Shown here piece after piece: positions 26,316 through 32,358 of a stretch of 32,358 nucleotides of DNA. The position numbers were made by a program, and so were the translations under genes. Source of the stretch: Rhodothermaceae bacterium (GTDB lineage: Bacteria; Bacteroidota; Rhodothermia; Rhodothermales; JAHQVL01); the NCBI GenBank assembly GCA_019634345.1, contig JAHQVL010000020.1, positions 1 through 32,358 of the forward strand. Reading direction: 5' to 3'. How positions within the stretch are numbered: position 1 is the first letter of the stretch; each line of letters starts with the position of its first letter. A model generated the notes under the pieces. It had not been told where the DNA came from. It did not search any database and saw only the letters and a program-made list of their open reading frames with translations.

Positions 26316-26861
26316 TCACGTTTGCATGATCAGACGCGCGAGTGATTCAAACACTTCGTCAACTCCCGTGCCTGTTTTGGCACTTGTGGTTTTGATGATC
26401 CAGCCTTGCTCCCTCAATTGCTCAATTTCCTTCTCCTGGGCGTCCCATGCATCTGGCAAATCAGATTTGTTTATGACAAGAATAAAGGGAATGTCGCCCA
26501 AAACAATTTGTGCTTTTTGGTGCAATGTGTGAGCAACCTCTAAACTGGCTGGCCGAGTTTTGTCAATGACCAGCAGGTATCCCTCTGAGCCCTGAACATA
26601 GTCCATGTTCAGTTTTTGGAACTTGTCTTCGCCGTTTAAATCCCATACAAGCAGGTTTAAAGGCCGATCTTCAATCGTTATGCACTTTTTTTCGACGCGA
26701 GCGCCGATTGTGGTAATATAGTCTTCCGAGTAAATGCCGCTCACAAAACGACGAACGAGGCTCGTTTTTCCAACCGCGAAAGACCCGAGCATACTTATTT
26801 TTTTCTTCAACGCTCGGGGTGCCGGCGCACTAGAAGAGGATGTCGTAGATGGTTCTGCCAA
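26316..26861 (-). CDS. Ras/Rab-like small GTPase
   Basis: The 181-residue protein has all five G motifs: LGSFAVGKTS (G1, about 25-34), YITTIG (switch I, Thr51), WDLNGEDKF (G3, 73-81), NKSD (131-134) and TSAKTG (from 159). The G3 segment parallels Rab WDTAGQERF, but the catalytic Gln is Glu78 here. About 20 residues of Ser/Thr/Ala/Pro precede the domain and there is no C-terminal Cys for lipidation. The start is TTG (26861) with a weak GGGA before it; an upstream stop (TAA) excludes a longer frame, and the next Met (24) would cut into G1. It heads a minus-strand operon with a histidine kinase and a sigma-54 regulator, suggesting a nucleotide-state input to that two-component pair. Bacterial relatives such as MglA control polarity and motility. 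Confidence 0.85.
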   Translation of the reverse strand: MAEPSTTSSSSAPAPRALKKKISMLGSFAVGKTSLVRRFVSGIYSEDYITTIGARVEKKCITIEDRPLNLLVWDLNGEDKFQKLNMDYVQGSEGYLLVIDKTRPASLEVAHTLHQKAQIVLGDIPFILVINKSDLPDAWDAQEKEIEQLREQGWIIKTTSAKTGTGVDEVFESLARLIMQT

Positions 26862-26935
26862 TGATCCCGAAAAGGTTTTTTATCCGAATGAAAAAAAGTG
26901 AAGAGTGAACAATAATGTGGATCGTGTTGCAATAT

Positions 26936-26967
26936 TATACAAAAAATTGTACACAATTTTTTGTATA
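26936..26967. promoter_or_regulatory. perfect 15+15 bp AT-rich palindrome upstream of the GTPase operon
   Basis: TATACAAAAAATTGT (26936-26950) and ACAATTTTTTGTATA (26953-26967) are exact reverse complements with two bases between. It lies 75 bp before the GTPase start and 83 bp beyond the ABC transporter stop. It could be an operator for the signalling operon or the transcript end of the ABC gene; the T-run is inside the stem, not after it, which disfavours an ordinary terminator. Confidence 0.6.
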
Positions 26968-26969
26968 AA

Positions 26970-27063
26970 GTGCAATGTACAGCGTGCAAGGTGCAAAGTA
27001 ATTGGTTTGTTTCAGGAGTATATACAGTAATTTACTTTGAACTTTGAACTCAAGCACTTTGCG
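26970..27063. repeat. heptamer hairpin element F (GTGCAAR / GTTCAAA type)
   Basis: The left arm is five uninterrupted heptamers (26970-27004), among them GTGCAAT, GTGCAAG and GTGCAAA. Opposed heptamers lie at 27029-27049 (two GTTCAAA and GTAAATT when read on the minus strand), pairing unit by unit with the last three of the left arm. The outer part of the right arm continues, out of phase by one base, into the last codons of the ABC gene and contains its stop codon. The palindrome 26936-26967 is directly beside it. Confidence 0.65.
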
Positions 27064-28861
27064 CTTGCTCCTGCTCCTTATACTGCAACTCATACAATCG
27101 CCTATACAAGCCATCCATGGCCAGCAGTTCCTGGTGAGATCCTTTTTCTCGGAGTTGACCACGGTGCATAACAAGTATGGTGTCGGCGTCTTGGATGGTT
27201 GAGAGCCGGTGAGCGATAACAATGGATGTACGTCCTTTCAATAAGTGCTCCATTGCATGCTGGATAAGTTCTTCAGTTTCGGTGTCGATACTCGATGTTG
27301 CTTCGTCCAGCACCAGGATTGAGGGGTCGTAAACAAGAGCTCGAACGAAGGATAACAATTGGCGTTGCCCGTGGGAAAGCGAGGCTCCGCGCTCGCGTAC
27401 GTCGTGTGCATACCCGGCTTCCAGCTTATCGATAAAACCATCTGCCCCAATGAGTTTGGCTGCTTTACGCATGGCTGCTTCGTCGATCTCTGGGTTGTCC
27501 AGCGTGATATTCCGTTCAATAGAGCCTGAAAAGAGAAATACGTCCTGAAGAACGAGCCCAATGTGCCGTCGTAAATCCGCGAGCCGCATGGTGGTAATGT
27601 CGATACCATCTACCAGGATGTGCCCCTTGTCGATTTCATAAAATCGCAGCAGAAGATTGATGATGGTCGTCTTGCCTGCACCGGTAGCACCTACGATGGC
27701 GCATGTTTCCCCTTGATTTACCGTGAAAGAGACGTCCTTGAGAATCCAATTTGGCTCTTCGCCTTCTTTGGGCTCTTTGTTATAGGTGAACCATACATTG
27801 CGAAATTCGATGGTCCCGTTAAATCGATCAATATCGACGGGATTCTCTGTTTCTTTGATGTCATGATCCTCACCCAGCAGGCCAAAAATACGCTCGGCGC
27901 CGGCCATGGCACTTTGCAGTGTGTTGTATTGGTCAGACAAGTTTCGAATCGGCTCAAAGAACTGCCGGGCGTATTGAATAAATGCGATCAGTACCCCAAC
28001 GGTAAGCACGTTGTCCATGGCCCTCAAGCCGCCGACCCATAACACCAGGCCCGTCGCAATGGATGCAATAATGTCAACCGCCGGCCAGAAGAGGGCAAAG
28101 TAAAAGATCGTCCTGATCTGTGCCTGCCTGTGGTCGCTGTTAATGTCCTTGAATCGCCTCAATTCTTCCTTCTCTCGATTAAAGAGCTGGACGATGCTCA
28201 TCCCTGTAATGTGCTCCTGGAGGAAGGAGTGAAGACGAGCTACTTGTTTTCGAGTCTCTCGGTATTGGACACGTACCTTCTTTCTGAACCAGAAGGTCAC
28301 ATAGATCATCAGTGGTAGGGCAGTGAGGGTTACGAGAGCCAATACCCAGTTGAGCGAGAACATGAACATCGCAATAAAGAGGATGCGAAACATGTTACCG
28401 AGGATGGTCACTACTCCTGCAGAAAGTACATCACTCAGCGATTCTACATCGCTGGTGGTCCTGGTAATCAGTTTACCGATCGGTGTTCTATCGAAAAAGC
28501 TGAGGGACTGCTTCTGGATATGACGATACACCCGGGTTCGGACGTCGTAAATGGCTTGTTGGCCGATCCACTGGGTCAGGTATCCGTTGATAAAAGAGAG
28601 AACGCCTTCGCCCACAAGCACACAAATCAATATGATCACGATGCGCTGCAGGCCGTCCATGTCGCCCTGGACAATATGGTTGTCAATGGCGATTTGAACC
28701 AGCTTTGGACGCAACGGACCCAGGAAGGCTGCGGCAAGCACAAGCATAAATGCAAGTGCAACCCAGCCTTTGTAAGGCATCAGATAAGAAACAATCCGGC
28801 GAAAGAGTTTGCCGTCCAGGCCGGGTGGTTTTTTGTCTTCTTCGTCTTTGGGTGCGCTCAA
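27050..28861 (-). CDS. ABC exporter half-transporter, catalytic-site subunit
   Basis: The 603-residue protein has six membrane helices (residues about 25-310) and an ATPase domain with Walker A GATGAGKTT, Q-loop LVLQDVFLFSGS, signature LSHGQRQL, Walker B ILVLDEATSSID with the catalytic Glu, and switch His in IAHRL. The signature departs from LSGGQ, as in the TM288-type subunit of heterodimeric exporters. The other ABC gene nearby has a normal signature but a replaced catalytic Glu, so the two probably form one heterodimer exporting lipids or hydrophobic compounds. The start is TTG (28861), two bases after the rnz stop, implying coupled translation; no ribosome site is evident. The stop lies within a heptamer element. 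Confidence 0.9.
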   Translation of the reverse strand: MSAPKDEEDKKPPGLDGKLFRRIVSYLMPYKGWVALAFMLVLAAAFLGPLRPKLVQIAIDNHIVQGDMDGLQRIVIILICVLVGEGVLSFINGYLTQWIGQQAIYDVRTRVYRHIQKQSLSFFDRTPIGKLITRTTSDVESLSDVLSAGVVTILGNMFRILFIAMFMFSLNWVLALVTLTALPLMIYVTFWFRKKVRVQYRETRKQVARLHSFLQEHITGMSIVQLFNREKEELRRFKDINSDHRQAQIRTIFYFALFWPAVDIIASIATGLVLWVGGLRAMDNVLTVGVLIAFIQYARQFFEPIRNLSDQYNTLQSAMAGAERIFGLLGEDHDIKETENPVDIDRFNGTIEFRNVWFTYNKEPKEGEEPNWILKDVSFTVNQGETCAIVGATGAGKTTIINLLLRFYEIDKGHILVDGIDITTMRLADLRRHIGLVLQDVFLFSGSIERNITLDNPEIDEAAMRKAAKLIGADGFIDKLEAGYAHDVRERGASLSHGQRQLLSFVRALVYDPSILVLDEATSSIDTETEELIQHAMEHLLKGRTSIVIAHRLSTIQDADTILVMHRGQLREKGSHQELLAMDGLYRRLYELQYKEQEQAQSA

Positions 28862-28863
28862 CG

Positions 28864-29817
28864 TTAGGGTTTTAAATGTTCGCTTGGGGCGACAGTGTCC
28901 ATAATTGCATACCGCTTTAATTCTTCAGCGGCATCGGTGTTCTTGAATACTTGGCGAGCTTCTTCAACAAGAATGGACGTATCTTTATACCGGCCACTAA
29001 AATGGCCAATTAGCAGGTGTTTGGTTTGTGCTTCTTTTGCGATCGTGGCAGCTTCTTTGGCTGTGGAATGCCTGGTTTGTACTGCCCGTTGCTGATGTTC
29101 TTCCGTAAAGGTAGCTTCGTGGTAAAGGAGGTCAGCCTGTTCTGCCAGCTTCAATCCGCCTTCACAGGGCATTGTATCAGTAACGTAAGCGAAAGATGCA
29201 CCACGGTGTGTAGGTCCAACCACCTCTTTGGGCTCAATGCGTATGCCCTGAGCATTGGTAACGGCGATCCCTTCCTTCAATGCCCGGTAATCGGTGTAAT
29301 CATAGATGCCGAGTTTTTTTGCATAGGCGACATTGAGATTGCCTGGCCTATCCTTTTCCTGAAAGCGATAACCGGCGGTCTGAACACTATGGCTTATCGG
29401 CCTGGAAGTGATCTGGCAGTTGGGAGAGTCGTAAGCAACCGTATATTCAGCTTCAGGATCAATCTCGATGAGGTTAACATCAAGGGAAGTCTCGTGTGCT
29501 TTCATGCGTGAGGGGATCGAATCCAGAAATGCCTGAAGCCCTTGTGGCCCCACTACAGTAAGTCTTTTCTCGTGACCTAATAGAGTCAAGGTGCTTAATA
29601 AGCCCGGGAGACCGAAGTAATGGTCACCATGCAAGTGGGTGATGAAAATGGCCTCAATTCGAGTGGGACGTAACCCTGCATGCAAGAATTGAAACTGAGT
29701 ACCTTCCCCGCAATCGAATAAAAACAGACTCTTATTGTGTTCTACAACCGTCGCAGAATAATGTCGCTCCTTAGATGGCAACGCTGATCCAGTACCTAAT
29801 GGAATGACTTCGATCAT
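28864..29817 (-). CDS. rnz: ribonuclease Z (tRNase Z)
   Basis: The 317-residue protein begins MIEVIPLGTGSALP, with FDCGEGTQFQ, the zinc motif THLHGDHYFGLPGLL, ISHSVQTAGYRF, AYVTDTMPCEGG and HSTAKEAATIAKEA with a later LIGHFSGRYKD, the full set of the long-conserved RNase Z core. It cuts the 3' trailer from tRNA precursors lacking CCA. Length is typical (about 300-320). It lies between the two halves of the putative ABC exporter, two bases ahead of one and about 96 bp behind the other, an odd place for a tRNA-processing gene. The gap before it is occupied by a heptamer element. Confidence 0.95.
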   Translation of the reverse strand: MIEVIPLGTGSALPSKERHYSATVVEHNKSLFLFDCGEGTQFQFLHAGLRPTRIEAIFITHLHGDHYFGLPGLLSTLTLLGHEKRLTVVGPQGLQAFLDSIPSRMKAHETSLDVNLIEIDPEAEYTVAYDSPNCQITSRPISHSVQTAGYRFQEKDRPGNLNVAYAKKLGIYDYTDYRALKEGIAVTNAQGIRIEPKEVVGPTHRGASFAYVTDTMPCEGGLKLAEQADLLYHEATFTEEHQQRAVQTRHSTAKEAATIAKEAQTKHLLIGHFSGRYKDTSILVEEARQVFKNTDAAEELKRYAIMDTVAPSEHLKP

Positions 29818-29826
29818 ATTGATTCG

Positions 29827-29910
29827 GTTCGGTGTTCGTCGTTCGTCGTTCGTTGTTCAAGCTCATTGCTTAGTTAGAACAAGCCTAACGCCGAACGCTG
29901 AACAACGAAC
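29827..29910. repeat. heptamer hairpin element G (GTTCGNN type)
   Basis: The left arm is five uninterrupted heptamers at 29827-29861, including two copies of GTTCGTC, one GTTCGTT and GTTCAAG. The right arm (29883-29910) read on the minus strand has four heptamers, starting with GTTCGTT and GTTCAGC; a fifth (GTTCTAA) is shifted by two bases. Because all units share the period, the arms can pair in more than one register. It occupies nearly the whole gap between the ABC stop (29914) and the rnz start (29817). Confidence 0.75.
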
Positions 29911-29913
29911 GTA

Positions 29914-31740
29914 TTACGTCAGTTCGGCAATCTCTGCCTCAAGCAACTGCTTCTTATAGAGGTCTGCATAGAGACCGTCTATAGTTAATAGTTCGTCATG
30001 ATTTCCTTTTTCGATAATTCGGCCTTCTTCTAAGACAAGAATGAGGTCGGCATCCTGCACAGCCGATATGCGATGGCTTACAATAATAATGGTTCTTTGT
30101 CCGAATTGGGAGCGTAAGTGGGATAGGATCTTGCTCTCCGTGTTTGTATCCACTGCCGAAAGGGCATCGTCAAGGATAAGGACGCTGGGCCGCCGTATCA
30201 GAGCGCGTGCGATAGAGCTTCGTTGTTTCTGGCCGCCCGATAGGGTTATGCCTCGCTCACCGACAAACGTCTCGAACCCTTCGGGGAAGTCCGCGATGTT
30301 GTCCAGCAATTCAGCCTCTTTCGTGGCTTGTTCAATTTCTTCTTGTGTTGCCTCCAAGTTGCCGAAAGCAATATTGTTAGCTACGGTATCGCTAAAAAGA
30401 AATACATCCTGGGGTACGTAGCCAATGGAGGTCCGTAGTGTGTTGACTGAAATATGCTTGAGATTGATGCCATCCATGCGAACTACACCCTCTGTTGGGT
30501 CAAGGAGGCGAGCGACCATCTCGACCATCGTGCTCTTGCCTGATCCCGTACGGCCAACGATCGCAAGGGTTGAGCCGGCTTCTGCTTCAAACGAGATGTC
30601 TTTCAGTACCCAGGGGCCGTTTTCAGAATACTTAAAGCCGACGTTGTCAAACTCAATGCGTCCGTCAATTTCTTTGATGGATGGATCCATGTTTGCATCA
30701 TTCTGGATGTCGGGTTCGGTATCCAGGATGGCACACAGGCGGCTCATGGATGCAGAGGCACGTTGTATCATCGTTATGACGAAACCCAACGAGGCCACGG
30801 GCCATGTCATCATGGTCACATAGATAATGTACTCGGCAATATTGCCAATCGTAATCGCTCCCTCAGCAGCTAGCCGTCCGCCTTCCCACACTACAATCAC
30901 TGAGGACATGCCAATGAGCATCAAAAAGATGGGCCGCCAACCTGCTTCCACACGCGCAAGGTCCAGCATGCGGTCCTTGTAAACCGCGCTTTCCTGTTCA
31001 AATGCTTCTGCTTCGGCATTTTCTCTCGTATAGGCTTTTAGTACCCGTATCCCTGCCAGGGCTTCCTGGACGCGGCTTGTGAGAGTAGAATATTGATTTT
31101 GAAGCGCATCGCTGCGGCTATGAACAACCTTAGCCATAAAGAAGACCGATATGGCAAGCAAAGGCATTGGAATCACGGCAAAAGCAGTGAGTCGCGGCGA
31201 TATCACGATCATCGCTGTAAGCGCCGCCACGACGAAGACAAACGCGCGCGCCAGGTACATCATGGCTGGCCCAATGTAGCGCCGCACCTGTTCGATATCG
31301 CTCGTAGCACGGGTCATCAAGTCTCCCGTTGCAGTGCTTACATAGAAGCTTCGAGAGAGGCTCTGCAGATGGTCATAAAGCTGGTTGCGCAAGTCGAATT
31401 CGACATGGCGAGACATCACTACGATCGTTTGCCGCATGAGAAACGTGCACGTTCCACTCAGTAGGCTTAAGAGAATAACGATGAGCCCTAAAAAGACCAG
31501 GCAGGCAAAAAATTGGGCGTAGAAGTAATCCTGTACTGCGGTCCCGCTGTATAAATTGTAGAGATTGACAAACCGCGGAATCGTATCTATCGCAGTTCGA
31601 ACCATCATGGGGACCGCTACCGAAAAAGCCGCAGAAATCGCTGCAAATAAGAGCCCTGGTACAAAAAGGCGCCTATACTTCCAGAAATAATGGTTCAGCC
31701 TGGCAAGCGGTTTTTTCTCTTCCATGGATGATGTAGTCAT
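29914..31740 (-). CDS. ABC exporter half-transporter, degenerate-site subunit
   Basis: From ATG 31740 the protein is 608 residues (MTTSSMEEKKPLARLNHYFWKYRR). A longer frame reaching 31923 would translate the glnA terminator and heptamer element, so it is rejected. Six membrane helices are followed by an ATPase domain with Walker A GRTGSGKSTM, Q-loop YVPQDVFLFSD, canonical signature LSGGQKQR, Walker B VLILDDALSAVD with Asp in place of the catalytic Glu, and switch His in VSHRI. That pairing of a normal signature with a substituted Glu is the TM287-type half of heterodimeric exporters. Its partner is probably the ABC gene at 27050-28861 with intact Walker B. The substrate is unknown. Confidence 0.88.
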   Translation of the reverse strand: MTTSSMEEKKPLARLNHYFWKYRRLFVPGLLFAAISAAFSVAVPMMVRTAIDTIPRFVNLYNLYSGTAVQDYFYAQFFACLVFLGLIVILLSLLSGTCTFLMRQTIVVMSRHVEFDLRNQLYDHLQSLSRSFYVSTATGDLMTRATSDIEQVRRYIGPAMMYLARAFVFVVAALTAMIVISPRLTAFAVIPMPLLAISVFFMAKVVHSRSDALQNQYSTLTSRVQEALAGIRVLKAYTRENAEAEAFEQESAVYKDRMLDLARVEAGWRPIFLMLIGMSSVIVVWEGGRLAAEGAITIGNIAEYIIYVTMMTWPVASLGFVITMIQRASASMSRLCAILDTEPDIQNDANMDPSIKEIDGRIEFDNVGFKYSENGPWVLKDISFEAEAGSTLAIVGRTGSGKSTMVEMVARLLDPTEGVVRMDGINLKHISVNTLRTSIGYVPQDVFLFSDTVANNIAFGNLEATQEEIEQATKEAELLDNIADFPEGFETFVGERGITLSGGQKQRSSIARALIRRPSVLILDDALSAVDTNTESKILSHLRSQFGQRTIIIVSHRISAVQDADLILVLEEGRIIEKGNHDELLTIDGLYADLYKKQLLEAEIAELT

Positions 31741-31814
31741 GGATGGCAGTTGGGATTGTAGATCGTGTTCTGGAAACGCACGGACCCCTGCACTGATCCG
31801 ATAAGGCCAAAAAC

Positions 31815-31847
31815 AAAAAAGGAGCCGATATAATCGACTCCTTTTTT
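31815..31847 (-). terminator. Rho-independent terminator after glutamine synthetase
   Basis: On the minus strand AAAAAAGGAG pairs with CTCCTTTTTT and the stem continues after one mismatch with CGAT/ATCG around a 3-nt loop (31826-31836). A T-run follows. It lies about 135 nt past the glutamine synthetase stop and about 75 nt before the ABC start. Confidence 0.85.
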
Positions 31848-31857
31848 GATTTTGGCT

Positions 31858-31953
31858 GTTCGTGGTTCGGGGTTTGTTGTTCAGCGTTTGTTTCGATGAT
31901 ACACATAGGATATCCGCAAACAAACGACAAACACCAAACCCCGAACGACAAAC
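31858..31953. repeat. heptamer hairpin element H (5 x 7 nt arms)
   Basis: The left arm is exactly five heptamers (31858-31892): unit 1 GTTCGTG, unit 2 GTTCGGG, and so on. The right arm (31919-31953), read on the minus strand, is exactly five heptamers in the same order; units 2 (GTTCGGG) and 5 (GTTTGTT) are identical between arms and the other three differ at one to three bases. The loop is 26 nt. It lies between the glutamine synthetase stop and its T-tract terminator. Confidence 0.85.
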
Positions 31954-31954
31954 C

Positions 31955-31977
31955 CAATCCGGGATATCCCCGGATTG
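31955..31977. repeat. perfect 9-bp hairpin after the glutamine synthetase stop
   Basis: CAATCCGGG (31955-31963) and CCCGGATTG (31969-31977) pair perfectly around a 5-nt loop. It begins three bases past the stop of glutamine synthetase and abuts the heptamer element. It may protect the 3' end of the message; no T-tract follows directly. Confidence 0.65.
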
Positions 31978-31980
31978 CTA

Positions 31981-32358
31981 TTAACTATTAATCGTCTTAA
32001 TCAGCATAGAAGCGATCAAGTAAGGGTCTGCATTGGATGCAGGCCGGCGATCTTCCAGGTAGCCTTTCCAGCCATCCTGAATGGTGCCGATCGGGATACG
32101 GATCGATGCACCACGGTCGCTCACGCCGTAGCTGAACGTGTCGATAGACTGTGTTTCGTGGAAACCAGTGAGGCGTTGTTCGTTGCTGGAGCCATATACT
32201 CCGATATGCTCTTCGTGTGCTTTTTCGAACTTGCTCATCAGTTCACTGATATAGGCTTCTCCACCTTCCTCTCTGATTTTGGTTGTAGAGAAGTTGGTGT
32301 GCATGCCGCTTCCGTTCCAGTCTCCTTTAACTGGCTTAGGATGAAGTTCAACACCGAC
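31981..32358 (-). CDS. type II glutamine synthetase, C-terminal part (5' end beyond window)
   Basis: The frame is open from the right edge to a TAA at 31983-31981 and gives the last 125 residues. GDWNGSGMHTNFST (ATP and glutamate site) and DRGASIRIP with GYLEDRRPASNADPYLIASMLI match the eukaryote-like GSII type rather than the bacterial GlnA type I, which has a longer C-terminal domain. It joins ammonium to glutamate with ATP in the cytoplasm. The ATG seen at 32304 is the internal Met of this motif, not the start. Downstream is a dense 3' region: a perfect hairpin, heptamer element H and a T-tract terminator. Confidence 0.92.
   Translation of the reverse strand, partial: VGVELHPKPVKGDWNGSGMHTNFSTTKIREEGGEAYISELMSKFEKAHEEHIGVYGSSNEQRLTGFHETQSIDTFSYGVSDRGASIRIPIGTIQDGWKGYLEDRRPASNADPYLIASMLIKTINS

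Noticed and set aside
27620..28042. Plus-strand ORF of 140 codons inside the ABC gene
   Set aside because: It lies opposite the Walker A and Q-loop coding region of a clear ABC protein and has no ribosome site.
31741..31923. N-terminal 61-residue extension of the ABC transporter
   Set aside because: It would translate the glutamine synthetase terminator and part of the heptamer element and resembles no transporter N-terminus; the family start fits ATG 31740.
8738..31953. Heptamer arrays as CRISPR arrays
   Set aside because: Units are 7 nt with no unique spacers, arms are inverted, and no cas gene is present.
32302..32304. ATG as start of a short glutamine synthetase-like gene
   Set aside because: The frame continues upstream to the window edge with VELHPKPVKGDWNGSG, the conserved preceding motif of GSII, so the Met is internal.

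Overview
The window looks like chromosomal DNA from a Gram-negative member of the Bacteroidota/Rhodothermota/Balneolota assemblage (inference). The grounds are a SusC/SusD outer-membrane pair, a GWxTD-domain secreted protein, a GlmU-family pseudo-transferase, a type II glutamine synthetase and several beta-barrel-like proteins with signal peptides. No tRNA, rRNA, insertion sequence, phage gene or CRISPR array was seen. Both ends cut through genes: a GWxTD protein on the left and glutamine synthetase on the right, both on the minus strand.

Layout. 1-6556 (minus): SusC, SusD, a strong terminator, then the GWxTD gene. 7075-12308 (plus): a carboxylate-amine ligase, a Spy-like periplasmic protein, an unknown outer-membrane protein, a YfcE-type phosphoesterase and a GAF-GAF-SpoIIE phosphatase. 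12317-13588 (minus): a GlmU-like protein. 13930-14595 (plus): small transaldolase. 14691-17693 (minus): tightly packed HIT protein, unknown outer-membrane barrel and dephospho-CoA kinase. 17871-19682 (plus): a pterin cluster (PTPS/QueD-like, GTP cyclohydrolase I, SDR reductase) that could make tetrahydrobiopterin. 19692-22230 (minus): copper ATPase CopA and chaperone CopZ. 22465-23670 (plus): MscS channel and a 68-residue membrane protein. 23667-26861 (minus): a likely operon of a Ras/Rab-like small GTPase, a histidine kinase and a sigma-54 response regulator. 27050-31740 (minus): two halves of a probable heterodimeric ABC exporter with ribonuclease Z between them, then the end of glutamine synthetase.

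The most unusual signal is between the genes. Seven intergenic loci (8738-8832, 14604-14676, 17696-17787, 23281-23344, 26970-27063, 29827-29910, 31858-31953) hold tandem imperfect heptamers, usually as two opposed arms that fold into a long imperfect hairpin. Each locus has its own heptamer (GTTCAAA, GTCCGGA, GTTCGTC, GTTTCGG, GTGCAAR, GACGGGA types), yet the seven-base period and roughly GTYCRRN pattern recur. Two loci have exactly five heptamers per arm and a 25-26 nt loop, and one locus has arms that differ by one whole heptamer. Six of the seven lie directly downstream of a stop codon. They look like a dispersed family of seven-base-periodic hairpins, distinct from the ordinary T-tract terminators also present.

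Second in interest is the small GTPase - histidine kinase - sigma-54 regulator operon, whose upstream region carries a perfect 15+15 bp palindrome and whose GTPase has Glu at the position of the Ras/Rab catalytic Gln.
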